From CAYMUN01 sp964440265 (lineage in GTDB: Bacteria > Patescibacteriota > Saccharimonadia > Saccharimonadales > UBA4665): 15,406 bases of DNA. How positions within the stretch are numbered: the stretch's first letter is position 1; each line of letters opens with the position of its first letter. The stretch spans positions 1 to 15,406 of the forward strand of contig CAYTRU010000022.1 of assembly GCA_964440265.1 (NCBI GenBank), written 5' to 3'. The translations under genes and the position numbers were made by a program. Positions 1 through 6,479 of this stretch are shown in pieces. A model generated the notes under the pieces. It was not told where the DNA came from. It was given only the letters and a program-made list of their open reading frames with translations, and did no database searches.

Positions 1-1768
1 GGATCTGCCAATTTTGCACATTACGAAACCGGTCAGTAGCGGTATTGATTGTTTGCGTTTCCAGGCCAGTTACAGTCCCGTGGGTCAGGTACAAAACACT
101 GGGCTGGTAGAGCCCGAGCGCCGGGCTATCGTGCTGCCAAGCCTGTAAAAAAGGCTTGTATTTGACGATGCGCAAACTGGGGTCGAGCCGAGTACGGCCT
201 GCCTCTAAAGCCGTATCGGCTAGGGGATTACTGTACTCTGACAAGTTAAGGCGATTGGAGGCCCGAATGTCGGCTTGCGAGCTATCCCAATAGACGAACA
301 CATCCGGGTCCACCCCTATAGCAATTCCCTTCAAGATGGCGTCATAGCCATGACTCGTTAAAACATTCTGAAAATCATCGGTATTTTGCAACTGGACAGT
401 CAGCTTCACGCCCAGAGCCCGCCACTGTTGCTGCAACTGGGCTGTAACCATACGGTCTTCAGCCGTACTGGCTGCCATCAATGTAAAGGTCAGCGGTTGT
501 CCTGCCTTGACACGCCAACCATCTTTACCGACCGTCCAGCCGGCACTATCCAGTAAGGTTTTTGCAGCCTTCAGATCAAAGCCCGATTGCGTCAGTGATG
601 GATCGTAGGCTAACTGCCCCGTCAGTAAGGGTTCACGCACCAGAGGTGCCGGATAACCAAGCTGGCTGACTATTTGCGGTACATTTGCCGCTTGAATGAG
701 GGCTTGACGCACTGGTTGCTCTGCTAGGATACCGCTGGATGTTTTAAAGAAAACCATAGTGGCTGCACGTAGTGGTAAATGGTATTGGACTACATCTTTG
801 TTCGTCCGTAGTTCAGCTGGCACTTCGCCAGAAGAGCTTTCCAGCGCCGTTAACTGATTCGCTTTAAAGGCTTTTACTAGCTCTGGCACTGAAGCAAAGA
901 TATGTATTACCATCTTCTGCAACTTTGGCTGGCCACCCTGGTAGTGAGTAAAAGGTACCAATGCAATCTGGGCCTCGGTGTTTTGAGGATTACCATCTCC
1001 AATTACCTGTATAGCCTGCCAGGCAAAGGGGCCCGCTCCCACTGGATGGAGCGTATTAAAATCTGCTGACCGTAAGTCGACAATCGGCACTTTATAGAGC
1101 AGGTGGCGAGGTACGATGCCATTCGTAAGGTTATGCGGGAAAGACGCAAGCGCATCCGGCAGTTTAAATACAACGGTCTGAGCGTCAGGTGCCGAGACGG
1201 CCACACCTTGCCAGCTGCTTCTCAGCGGTGATTGAGCATCTGGATTTTGAATCAACTGATAGGTAAACAATACATCGCTACTGGTGAGAGCTTGGCCGTC
1301 CTGCCAGGTAAGGTGTGGCTTTAAATGTACAGTGTAGGTAGTACCTCGAGTGTCGACACTGTAACTTTGTGCTAGGTCACCCACGAGTTTTCCTCCCGCA
1401 TCAGAGGTCAGTAAACCAGCAAATAGCAGACGTGACACGGTAGCATCGGCTTCGTTTGCCGCGTATAAAGGATTGGCGTTTGTAAAGTGCCCGACTAATC
1501 CTTCGTTGTATATGCCACCGGCTACTGGCTGCAAGGTCTGATAATAACCGCTCAATAGCAAGTTCTGAATAATCACACCGCCAATTAGTAATAGTAGTAG
1601 ACCGAGCCAGCCGATAACGAAACGGCGCACGGGCACTAAATGCTTAAAACGAGCGATTAAGTGTTCCTCGGTTTGCTGCTCGACCTGTGACCCAAAGTCC
1701 TTAACCTGATGCTGGCGCAGGCGCAGACGGTGGCGAAAGCGCAATCCTCGAAGTCTTTGCGTTTGCAT
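1..1768 (-). CDS. ABC-type peptide/nickel solute-binding protein (SBP_bac_5), 3' end cut by window
   Basis: The frame is open from an ATG at 1768 down to position 1, giving 589 residues with the stop outside the window; an in-frame TAA lies about a dozen codons upstream of the ATG. Residues 1-48 are strongly basic (MQTQRLRGLR start), followed by one hydrophobic segment at about 49-73 (VIGWLGLLLLLIGG) and then a long extracytoplasmic domain. Signs of family 5 are the NPLYA and SRLLFAGL stretches near residue 100-120, LTWQDGQALTSSDV, PVGAGPFAW, and a C-terminal half with DPDVFVYWDSS. The family captures oligopeptides or similar ligands for an ABC importer. No lipobox cysteine is visible at the end of the hydrophobic segment, so the protein appears held by an uncleaved signal anchor. 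It starts 36 nt after the secG stop and is probably co-transcribed; GGTGGGG about 10 nt upstream is a possible ribosome binding site. The ligand cannot be told, and no permease or ATPase partner is in view. Confidence 0.85.
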   Translation of the reverse strand, partial: MQTQRLRGLRFRHRLRLRQHQVKDFGSQVEQQTEEHLIARFKHLVPVRRFVIGWLGLLLLLIGGVIIQNLLLSGYYQTLQPVAGGIYNEGLVGHFTNANPLYAANEADATVSRLLFAGLLTSDAGGKLVGDLAQSYSVDTRGTTYTVHLKPHLTWQDGQALTSSDVLFTYQLIQNPDAQSPLRSSWQGVAVSAPDAQTVVFKLPDALASFPHNLTNGIVPRHLLYKVPIVDLRSADFNTLHPVGAGPFAWQAIQVIGDGNPQNTEAQIALVPFTHYQGGQPKLQKMVIHIFASVPELVKAFKANQLTALESSSGEVPAELRTNKDVVQYHLPLRAATMVFFKTSSGILAEQPVRQALIQAANVPQIVSQLGYPAPLVREPLLTGQLAYDPSLTQSGFDLKAAKTLLDSAGWTVGKDGWRVKAGQPLTFTLMAASTAEDRMVTAQLQQQWRALGVKLTVQLQNTDDFQNVLTSHGYDAILKGIAIGVDPDVFVYWDSSQADIRASNRLNLSEYSNPLADTALEAGRTRLDPSLRIVKYKPFLQAWQHDSPALGLYQPSVLYLTHGTVTGLETQTINTATDRFRNVQNWQI

Positions 1769-1804
1769 GAGAGTATTACCCCACCGGCCTTATGTTTACT
1801 AGCC

Positions 1805-2020
1805 CTACAGGGCGCTTGCGATCAGCGACAGGCCAAAAACCAATCCGCAGACAATAGTGATCTGGAAAATCGTCTTATCGGTGCCACGGCGAGTCGTATT
1901 GACCTCGCCAGCACCACCTAGGCCAGCTCCCAGGCTAGCCCCTCGTGTCTGGATCAAGATCAGAATGGTCATCAGAACCATCGAGCCGAGTGTCAGGTAG
2001 TTATATATGTTCATCTTCAT
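1805..2020 (-). CDS. secG: Preprotein translocase subunit SecG
   Basis: A 71-residue protein with two hydrophobic segments (about 7-24 and 50-70) separated by a Gly-rich linker containing RGASLGAGLGG and an NTTRRGTDK stretch, which is the typical SecG architecture. SecG is the small accessory subunit of the SecYEG channel in the inner membrane and helps SecA-driven export. The first ATG (2020) is preferred over the ATG two codons later because GGAGG at plus positions 2031-2035 stands 10 nt upstream of it. The ATG overlaps the TGA of the upstream PF04020 gene (ATGA), which suggests translational coupling. The stop is TAG. The short length is normal for the family. Confidence 0.9.
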   Translation of the reverse strand: MKMNIYNYLTLGSMVLMTILILIQTRGASLGAGLGGAGEVNTTRRGTDKTIFQITIVCGLVFGLSLIASAL

Positions 2021-2391
2021 TCTTTAATATCCTCCAAGATTGCAGTTACTAAATAGTTTACCAGTCCGATGACCATACCAGCAAACATGGCCGCCCAAAA
2101 ATTGGTAATATGTAGCGACGTATAGAGCTTACTAGCAATGAAAACTGTCAGGCCATTAATGATAATCACAAATAGCCCAAGTGTCAGGACAATTGCCGGT
2201 AGCGAAAATATGATCAGGATAGGTTTTAGGACAATATTGATGATGGCTAGCACCAACCCAGCCATAATGATTACCAGGAATTTGTTATCGTAACTGATAC
2301 TGTTACTCAGAAAGTTAGCCGCGATCCATAGCCCTAGACTACAAACCAACCACCTAGTCAGGAAACGATATATCGGCCGGTTTAAATGCAT
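2017..2391 (-). CDS. Four-TM phage holin family protein (PF04020, YvlD-like)
   Basis: A 124-residue integral membrane protein with four hydrophobic segments at about 13-30, 39-58, 62-83 and 96-117. The stretch NIVLKPILIIFSLPAIVLTL followed by GLFVIIINGLTV closely fits the PF04020 signature (N-x-x-LKP, LP, LTLGLF, N). Despite the 'holin superfamily IV' name, most members are chromosomal and of unknown function, with some linked to envelope-stress operons, so this is not evidence of a prophage. The gene starts 8 nt after the pepP stop. A perfect TATAAT overlaps that stop codon and ends 7 nt before the ATG, and no Shine-Dalgarno is visible. The 3' end overlaps secG by 4 nt. Confidence 0.85.
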   Translation of the reverse strand: MHLNRPIYRFLTRWLVCSLGLWIAANFLSNSISYDNKFLVIIMAGLVLAIINIVLKPILIIFSLPAIVLTLGLFVIIINGLTVFIASKLYTSLHITNFWAAMFAGMVIGLVNYLVTAILEDIKE

Positions 2392-2398
2392 TCTTGTG

Positions 2399-2404
2399 AT
2401 TATA
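2399..2404 (-). promoter_or_regulatory. -10 element (TATAAT) of the PF04020 gene, possibly leaderless
   Basis: On the minus strand, TATAAT overlaps the pepP stop codon (GTATAATCAC). It is followed by 7 nt and then the ATG at 2391, so a start site at the usual distance would fall on or beside the A of the ATG. No good -35 hexamer is visible at 16-18 nt upstream. The call rests on the perfect -10 and its position. Confidence 0.45.
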
Positions 2405-3641
2405 CAGGATCGTGCAGCACGCGGGGGAGTTTTTGAGTGAGGATTTTGATGCCGCGAGGCGTGATCAGCACATCATCCTCGATACGCACACCAATGCCCT
2501 CTTTGGGAATGTAGATGCCCGGCTCTACGGTGATAACTACCCCAGGTTCCAGAGGGCGATCATACTCGCCGATATCATGGACATTCAGCCCTAGGAAGTG
2601 TGAAGTAGAATGAGGATAGAATTTACGAACATTTTTGTGATTAATAGTTTTAATAAGACCCAGCTCGCGGAGTTTTTCCCCCATGAAGTGTTCGATCTGG
2701 TTTTCGTAATCTTTCATGACAACGCCGGGTCGCAGCAAACTAAAGGCAAATTTTTGGACTTCCAGCACGCTGGAGTAAACTGCATGTTGGCGGCTGGAAG
2801 GTGCGGCCCGACTGATAGTCCGAGTAATGTCGGCGGCATAATGTTCGACTTCAGCCCCGACATCCATGATAAGTAGCTCATTCTTTGCTAGTAAGCCGTC
2901 ATTGGCAACATTATGTAGCGTACAAGCCCGTTTACCGCTGGCCACAATTGGTTCGAAAGCATGACCAGCCGCCCCACGTTTGCGGAAACCTCGGGCCAAC
3001 TCAGCTTCCACCTCATACTCATATGTGTAGTTTCGTAGCTTAGCAGGCCGGGTAACTTCTTTGATGCTACTAACTGTGATATCAATGGCCGCCTGAAGGG
3101 CTTTGAGCTCTACTGGCTGCTTAATCATACGCAAGCGCGCCACATGCGGTTGTACATCGAGCAGTTCCAAACTAGTCTTGTGAGTTTTTAGGCGGGCTAC
3201 CAATGCCGCCCGAGCCGGATTGGTATACATGCCGTAGTGCTCCACATAGGCGGGTGGTGTAGCCAGCGTAGCCACATGCTTCACCTTGTGTAAGCGCTTC
3301 GTCAGCTTCTGCCAGCCCGCTTCATCATCATAGACCGCTTGGATACCCGAACGTCGTATCAAAGGCTCAGCCGCAACTACCCCATCAAAAGCTTCACGCA
3401 CAGCCGACCGCCCGGGTACGATCAAATACTCCATGTCCTTATCCATGACCAGTACAATATCCGGCTCATCAATGCCAGTTAGGTACCAAAAATTTGCGTC
3501 TTGAGCGAAAGCATAGGTGCTATCTGCCCCGCGTTGCAGCAAACCATTGGCGGCTATGACGATCGGTGCCGTACCGGTAAAGAGTGCTCTGAGTCTTTGT
3601 CGGTTCCCTGTGAAAAACTCACTTGTAAATCTGGATTCCAT
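2400..3641 (-). CDS. pepP: Xaa-Pro aminopeptidase, M24B family (PepP-like)
   Basis: A 413-residue cytoplasmic metallopeptidase that removes N-terminal residues preceding proline. Residues 1 to about 130 form the AMP_N domain (AFAQDANFWYLTGIDEPD, VPGRSA). From about 165 onward is the creatinase/aminopeptidase pita-bread fold. All five metal ligands of the family are present: D260 (MDVGAE), D271 (ADITRT), H348 (HSTSHFLGL), E373 (VEPGIY) and E388 (RIEDD). The substrate-site histidines H243 and H355 (NVHDIG) are also present. D260, D271 and H243 have the same numbers as in E. coli PepP, so the N-terminal domain is full length and the ATG at 3641 is credible. The protein is slightly shorter than the roughly 440-residue E. 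coli enzyme. The gene has its own extended -10 just upstream and is followed after 8 nt by the PF04020 gene. Confidence 0.93.
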   Translation of the reverse strand: MESRFTSEFFTGNRQRLRALFTGTAPIVIAANGLLQRGADSTYAFAQDANFWYLTGIDEPDIVLVMDKDMEYLIVPGRSAVREAFDGVVAAEPLIRRSGIQAVYDDEAGWQKLTKRLHKVKHVATLATPPAYVEHYGMYTNPARAALVARLKTHKTSLELLDVQPHVARLRMIKQPVELKALQAAIDITVSSIKEVTRPAKLRNYTYEYEVEAELARGFRKRGAAGHAFEPIVASGKRACTLHNVANDGLLAKNELLIMDVGAEVEHYAADITRTISRAAPSSRQHAVYSSVLEVQKFAFSLLRPGVVMKDYENQIEHFMGEKLRELGLIKTINHKNVRKFYPHSTSHFLGLNVHDIGEYDRPLEPGVVITVEPGIYIPKEGIGVRIEDDVLITPRGIKILTQKLPRVLHDPV

Positions 3642-3653
3642 AATTATTCACCC

Positions 3654-3662
3654 AGTATAGCA
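3654..3662 (-). promoter_or_regulatory. Extended -10 promoter (TGCTATACT) of pepP
   Basis: On the minus strand, TGCTATACT ends 12 nt before the pepP ATG, giving an expected 5' UTR of only about 5 nt. The TGn extension can compensate for the lack of a clear -35 hexamer. No Shine-Dalgarno fits in the short leader. An imperfect palindrome (ATTTCACGTAGTGTAAT, plus 3664-3680) lies directly upstream and could be an operator. Confidence 0.5.
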
Positions 3663-3715
3663 AATTACACTACGTGAAATACTACAGTTAGCTTGGGCAT
3701 TTGCTACTGGCAGGC

Positions 3716-3934
3716 TCAACCCACGGTCGCAGTAACCTGGAGTGTCTCAGCAGCAGTAACTTGGGCAACTGGGAACTCAGTGACACTAGGCATGGCAGCT
3801 AGACCGGCTCTTGTGACTGCGATTGCAACTGAGCTTCCCGCAGGCCAAAGGAGTGTGGTATCCCTCAAATCATCAGTAGAATCCCCTGTTCTGCTGTGAT
3901 ATTTCTCGATATCAAAGTATTCGCCTGTCATCAT
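3716..3934 (-). CDS. Hypothetical 72-aa protein between uvrC and pepP
   Basis: I do not recognise this protein. The frame stays open upstream to an ATG at 4036 (106 residues), but that start has no Shine-Dalgarno. The ATG at 3934 is better placed: a GGAG lies 8 nt upstream and a TTGACA-17 nt-GATAAA promoter sits just before it. The resulting product starts MMTGEYFDIEKY, has an acidic and polar first half and a second half rich in Ala, Val and Thr ending QVTATVG, with no clear membrane helix, no cysteine and no known motif. It lies in the same orientation as its neighbours, in the only sizeable gap of the left half. It may instead be a non-coding gap with a chance ORF; the promoter and ribosome binding site are the main arguments for a gene. 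Confidence 0.4.
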   Translation of the reverse strand: MMTGEYFDIEKYHSRTGDSTDDLRDTTLLWPAGSSVAIAVTRAGLAAMPSVTEFPVAQVTAAETLQVTATVG

Positions 3935-3961
3935 GATGCATACTCCATTCAATGTTGTACT

Positions 3962-3990
3962 TTTATCCTCAAATAAGTGTAGGATGTCAA
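3962..3990 (-). promoter_or_regulatory. Sigma70-type promoter TTGACA-17-GATAAA
   Basis: On the minus strand, a perfect -35 TTGACA (plus 3985-3990) is followed after exactly 17 nt by GATAAA (plus 3962-3967), which matches four of six -10 positions. Transcription would start near 3955, leaving a leader of about 20 nt with GGAG in front of the ATG at 3934. It could drive the 72-aa ORF or a small RNA, and could read on into pepP. Confidence 0.5.
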
Positions 3991-4069
3991 CCCCCTGTAA
4001 GTTAAGCTGCTCAGCTTGACGCTGACTGGCCTTCATTTATTGCTTGTTTTACTACTTTTACTAATCTTC

Positions 4070-5575
4070 TTAGTCGCGTTTGAGTGGGCGGAGGTATTGT
4101 TTGAGGATGGTGGCTTTTTTGGGGCCAATGGTTTTTTCGAGTTCGAATTCGCGGGCTTGCATAATGCCCCGCATAGAGCCGAACGTCCGCAAGAGTTTCT
4201 TGCGGGTATGTGGGCCGATGGTCGGGATATCGTCGAGAATGCTGGCCGTCTGACGTTTAACTTTAAGCACTGAATGGTAAGTAACAGCGAAGCGGTGAGA
4301 TTCGTCACGGATGCGCTGCAGGAGTTTGACGAGATTAGTGTTATGCGGCAGGTTGACCAGGATAAACTCGTCACTATTGGTGGTGAAACCACCGAGCTGA
4401 TGTAGTGTGGCTTCATCAAGCGTTAGGCCGGATTTATCTTTGTGGATGACTATCTGCTCTTCACGTTTGGCCAAGCCGATAAACGGAATCTGGCTGCAAC
4501 CACAGGCGTCTCGAGCTTGCAAAGCGGCGTCCAGCTGCCCTTTGCCACCATCGATCAACACCAAGTTTGGTAGGCCCCAGGCTTTGCGATTTTTGTCACT
4601 CAATCGCCGCTTCAAAGTTTCATGCATGTTATAGAAATCATTATTATGGTTAATTTTAGTCTTAAACTTGCGATATTCAGCCTTATTACTCACACCATTA
4701 GTAAAAACTACCATACTAGCCACCACATCGGTGCCCTGCATGTGACTGATATCATAACCCTCGATTCGTTGGGGGAATTTTGGCAAACTTAACAAGTTAA
4801 CCATTTCATTTAAAGCGTGATCTTTACTGATATCCAAAAACTCTTTGTCGCTAAAAATCACTTGTTTGTTGAGGCCACGAAGGGCAAAAAGCTGATTACG
4901 TAGAGTAGCCGCAGTCTCAAAATCTTTGGCCTTGGCGGCCCGTTTCATATCCCGCTCCAGTTCACTCTCGATGGTTTTGCGTTTCCCCTGGATGATGGCT
5001 ATCAATTTTCGCAGATTAGCTCGGTAGGCCTCCAGACTAGTTTTGCCCTCCTCGAGTCCTGGATCGAGCCCCAGGTGATAGTGCAAGGTAGCACGTTTCT
5101 GCCCGGCAAGTTGACGAGTCGCAAAGGGAAAGGCACGCCGCAGTAACTTCAAGGATTGTCGCACAGCGTGGGTGCTAAAATATGGTCCAAAATAACGCGC
5201 GCCGTCATCTAGTGGTCTTCGAGTAGTAGTGACTGTCGGATAGTCACTGTCGTAATCAATGCGAATGTAGCTGAGTGCCTTATCGTCGCGCAGTAGGATA
5301 TTGTAGCGCGGCATATAGCGCCGGATCATTTCTGCCTCTAGAAATAGTGCCTCCAGCTCACTTTCTACTACCATCCAATCCAGATCAGCGATCTCTCCTA
5401 CCAATGCTTCTGTTTTAGGATCACGGCTGCGAGATACCTGAAAATACTGTCGGACACGGTTACGTAGCACGGCTGCTTTACCGACATAGATAATATCTCC
5501 CTGCTTGTCTTTATGGAAGTACACGCCGGGCTCTCGCGGCAAGTCACGCAACTTCGACTCGAGCACACTATTCAC
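4070..5575 (-). CDS. uvrC: Excinuclease ABC subunit C (UvrC), lacking the Cys cluster
   Basis: A 501-residue UvrC that makes the two incisions in nucleotide excision repair with UvrA and UvrB. In order: the GIY-YIG nuclease domain (GVY at 17-19, YVG at 30-32, residues 1 to about 95), a UVR UvrB-interaction segment (about 205-235, KAKDFETAATLRNQL), the RNase H-like endonuclease (D275 in GYDISH, D342 in LIDGGKGQ, RDESH with D424 and H427) and a C-terminal helix-hairpin-helix pair (about 445-498). The start codon is GTG (5575), six nt after the trhO stop, without a clear Shine-Dalgarno; GTG at codon 4 is an alternative. E. coli UvrC has 610 residues. The shortening includes the segment between GIY-YIG and UVR, where the four conserved cysteines are all absent (residues 151-173). 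The only cysteines are C358 and C360. Confidence 0.95.
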   Translation of the reverse strand: MNSVLESKLRDLPREPGVYFHKDKQGDIIYVGKAAVLRNRVRQYFQVSRSRDPKTEALVGEIADLDWMVVESELEALFLEAEMIRRYMPRYNILLRDDKALSYIRIDYDSDYPTVTTTRRPLDDGARYFGPYFSTHAVRQSLKLLRRAFPFATRQLAGQKRATLHYHLGLDPGLEEGKTSLEAYRANLRKLIAIIQGKRKTIESELERDMKRAAKAKDFETAATLRNQLFALRGLNKQVIFSDKEFLDISKDHALNEMVNLLSLPKFPQRIEGYDISHMQGTDVVASMVVFTNGVSNKAEYRKFKTKINHNNDFYNMHETLKRRLSDKNRKAWGLPNLVLIDGGKGQLDAALQARDACGCSQIPFIGLAKREEQIVIHKDKSGLTLDEATLHQLGGFTTNSDEFILVNLPHNTNLVKLLQRIRDESHRFAVTYHSVLKVKRQTASILDDIPTIGPHTRKKLLRTFGSMRGIMQAREFELEKTIGPKKATILKQYLRPLKRD

Positions 5576-5581
5576 TGACTT

Positions 5582-6463
5582 TTATGTTACCGCGCTTTTT
5601 ACATGAGATACGCAATATGTATAAGTGGTCTTGCAGTCTGTGCAGATGAGAATGAGGTCATTACAGGTTTTATCAGCACAATTTTCATAATTACTCGTTT
5701 TAGCGCCGCAGTGACTGCAGCTGCCGATGTTGACTGCCTGATCGGAAAATCTGTGATTCATCCGGCCATCAAAGACGTACAGCGAACCCTCCCAAAGACC
5801 TTCATCGCCGTATGTCTCACCGTACTTCTGGATACCACCATCGATTTGGTAGACTTCTTGAAAGCCATTTTGCTTCATGAGCAGACTCAAGACTTCACAG
5901 CGAATGCCACCGGTACAGTACGTCACGACTGGCTTCTTCTTTAAAGCTTCGTACTTTGGCTTAGCTAGTTCTTTGGCGAAATCACGGGTGTGCTGAACGT
6001 CGGCGACCACCGCATTCTTGAATTTACCGACGGCTGCTTCGTAGGCATTCCGGCCATCAAAAAAAACTACCTCATCACCCCGTTTCGCGACCAATTCATG
6101 CACTTGCTTTGGTTTTAAACGTCGACCACCACCGATGATACCCTGCTCGTTTACCTTAATCGTTTCCGGCACCCCAAAAGTGACGATCTCCGACCGAACT
6201 TTAACACGAAGCCTGGGGAAATCATCTCGTCCTCCCTCACTCCATTTGAAATCAATATCCTGAAACGCATGATAGGTTTTGGTTTCTTTGATATAGGCTT
6301 TAAGGTCTTTCATATCACCGCCTAGGGTGCCATTGATACCATGCTCGGCTATTAGGATACGGCCTCTCAACTGCAACTTGTCACACAAGGTTTTTTGCCA
6401 GAGTTTGATGGCTTCCGGGTCTGTGACCGGCACGAATTTATAATAGAGTACGGTCTTCTGCAT
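5582..6463 (-). CDS. trhO: tRNA uridine(34) hydroxylase TrhO (rhodanese family, YceA-like)
   Basis: A 293-residue protein of the TrhO family, which in E. coli and Bacillus makes 5-hydroxyuridine at the wobble position of certain tRNAs using molecular oxygen. The N-terminal acylphosphatase-like domain (residues 1 to about 95) carries ILIAEHGINGTLGG. The rhodanese domain (about 115-220) has the active-site loop YCTGGIRCE with C183 and C189. The C-terminal tail (247-293) has a cysteine-rich, probably metal-binding set: C249, C252, C262, C267, C274, C277 and C284. Length and motif order match the family. The ATG at 6463 lies 6 nt after a TATACT, so the mRNA may be leaderless. It is followed by uvrC after only 6 nt, and the two are very likely one operon. 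Confidence 0.92.
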   Translation of the reverse strand: MQKTVLYYKFVPVTDPEAIKLWQKTLCDKLQLRGRILIAEHGINGTLGGDMKDLKAYIKETKTYHAFQDIDFKWSEGGRDDFPRLRVKVRSEIVTFGVPETIKVNEQGIIGGGRRLKPKQVHELVAKRGDEVVFFDGRNAYEAAVGKFKNAVVADVQHTRDFAKELAKPKYEALKKKPVVTYCTGGIRCEVLSLLMKQNGFQEVYQIDGGIQKYGETYGDEGLWEGSLYVFDGRMNHRFSDQAVNIGSCSHCGAKTSNYENCADKTCNDLILICTDCKTTYTYCVSHVKSAVT

Positions 6464-6469
6464 AGCTAT

Positions 6470-6475
6470 AGTATA
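6470..6475 (-). promoter_or_regulatory. -10 element (TATACT) of trhO, probable leaderless start
   Basis: On the minus strand, TATACT ends 6 nt before the trhO ATG, so the predicted start site coincides with the A of the ATG. TTGTAT, 19 nt further upstream inside the preceding gene, is a weak -35 candidate. The ACTACGTG at plus 6483-6490 (CACGTAGT on the coding strand) also occurs upstream of the pepP -10. Confidence 0.5.
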
Positions 6476-6479
6476 CCTG

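Noticed and set aside
2017..2391. Prophage remnant suggested by the 'holin' family name
   Set aside because: PF04020 proteins are mostly chromosomal membrane proteins, and no other phage gene is present.
3693..3899. Plus-strand 68-codon frame opposite the 72-aa ORF
   Set aside because: No Shine-Dalgarno or promoter on that strand and a repetitive Val/Ala/Thr composition typical of an antisense shadow.
4006..4019. Small hairpin AAGCT-GAGC-AGCTT after uvrC as a terminator
   Set aside because: Only five pairs and no following T-run on either strand.
3935..4036. N-terminal extension of the small ORF to the ATG at 4036
   Set aside because: No Shine-Dalgarno precedes it and the promoter TTGACA-17-GATAAA would lie inside the coding region; the ATG at 3934 has better signals.
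3642..4069. tmRNA, RNase P RNA or tRNA in the uvrC-pepP gap
   Set aside because: No T-loop GGTTCGAATCC-like sequence, CCA end, tag-peptide frame or conserved RNase P core was seen on either strand.
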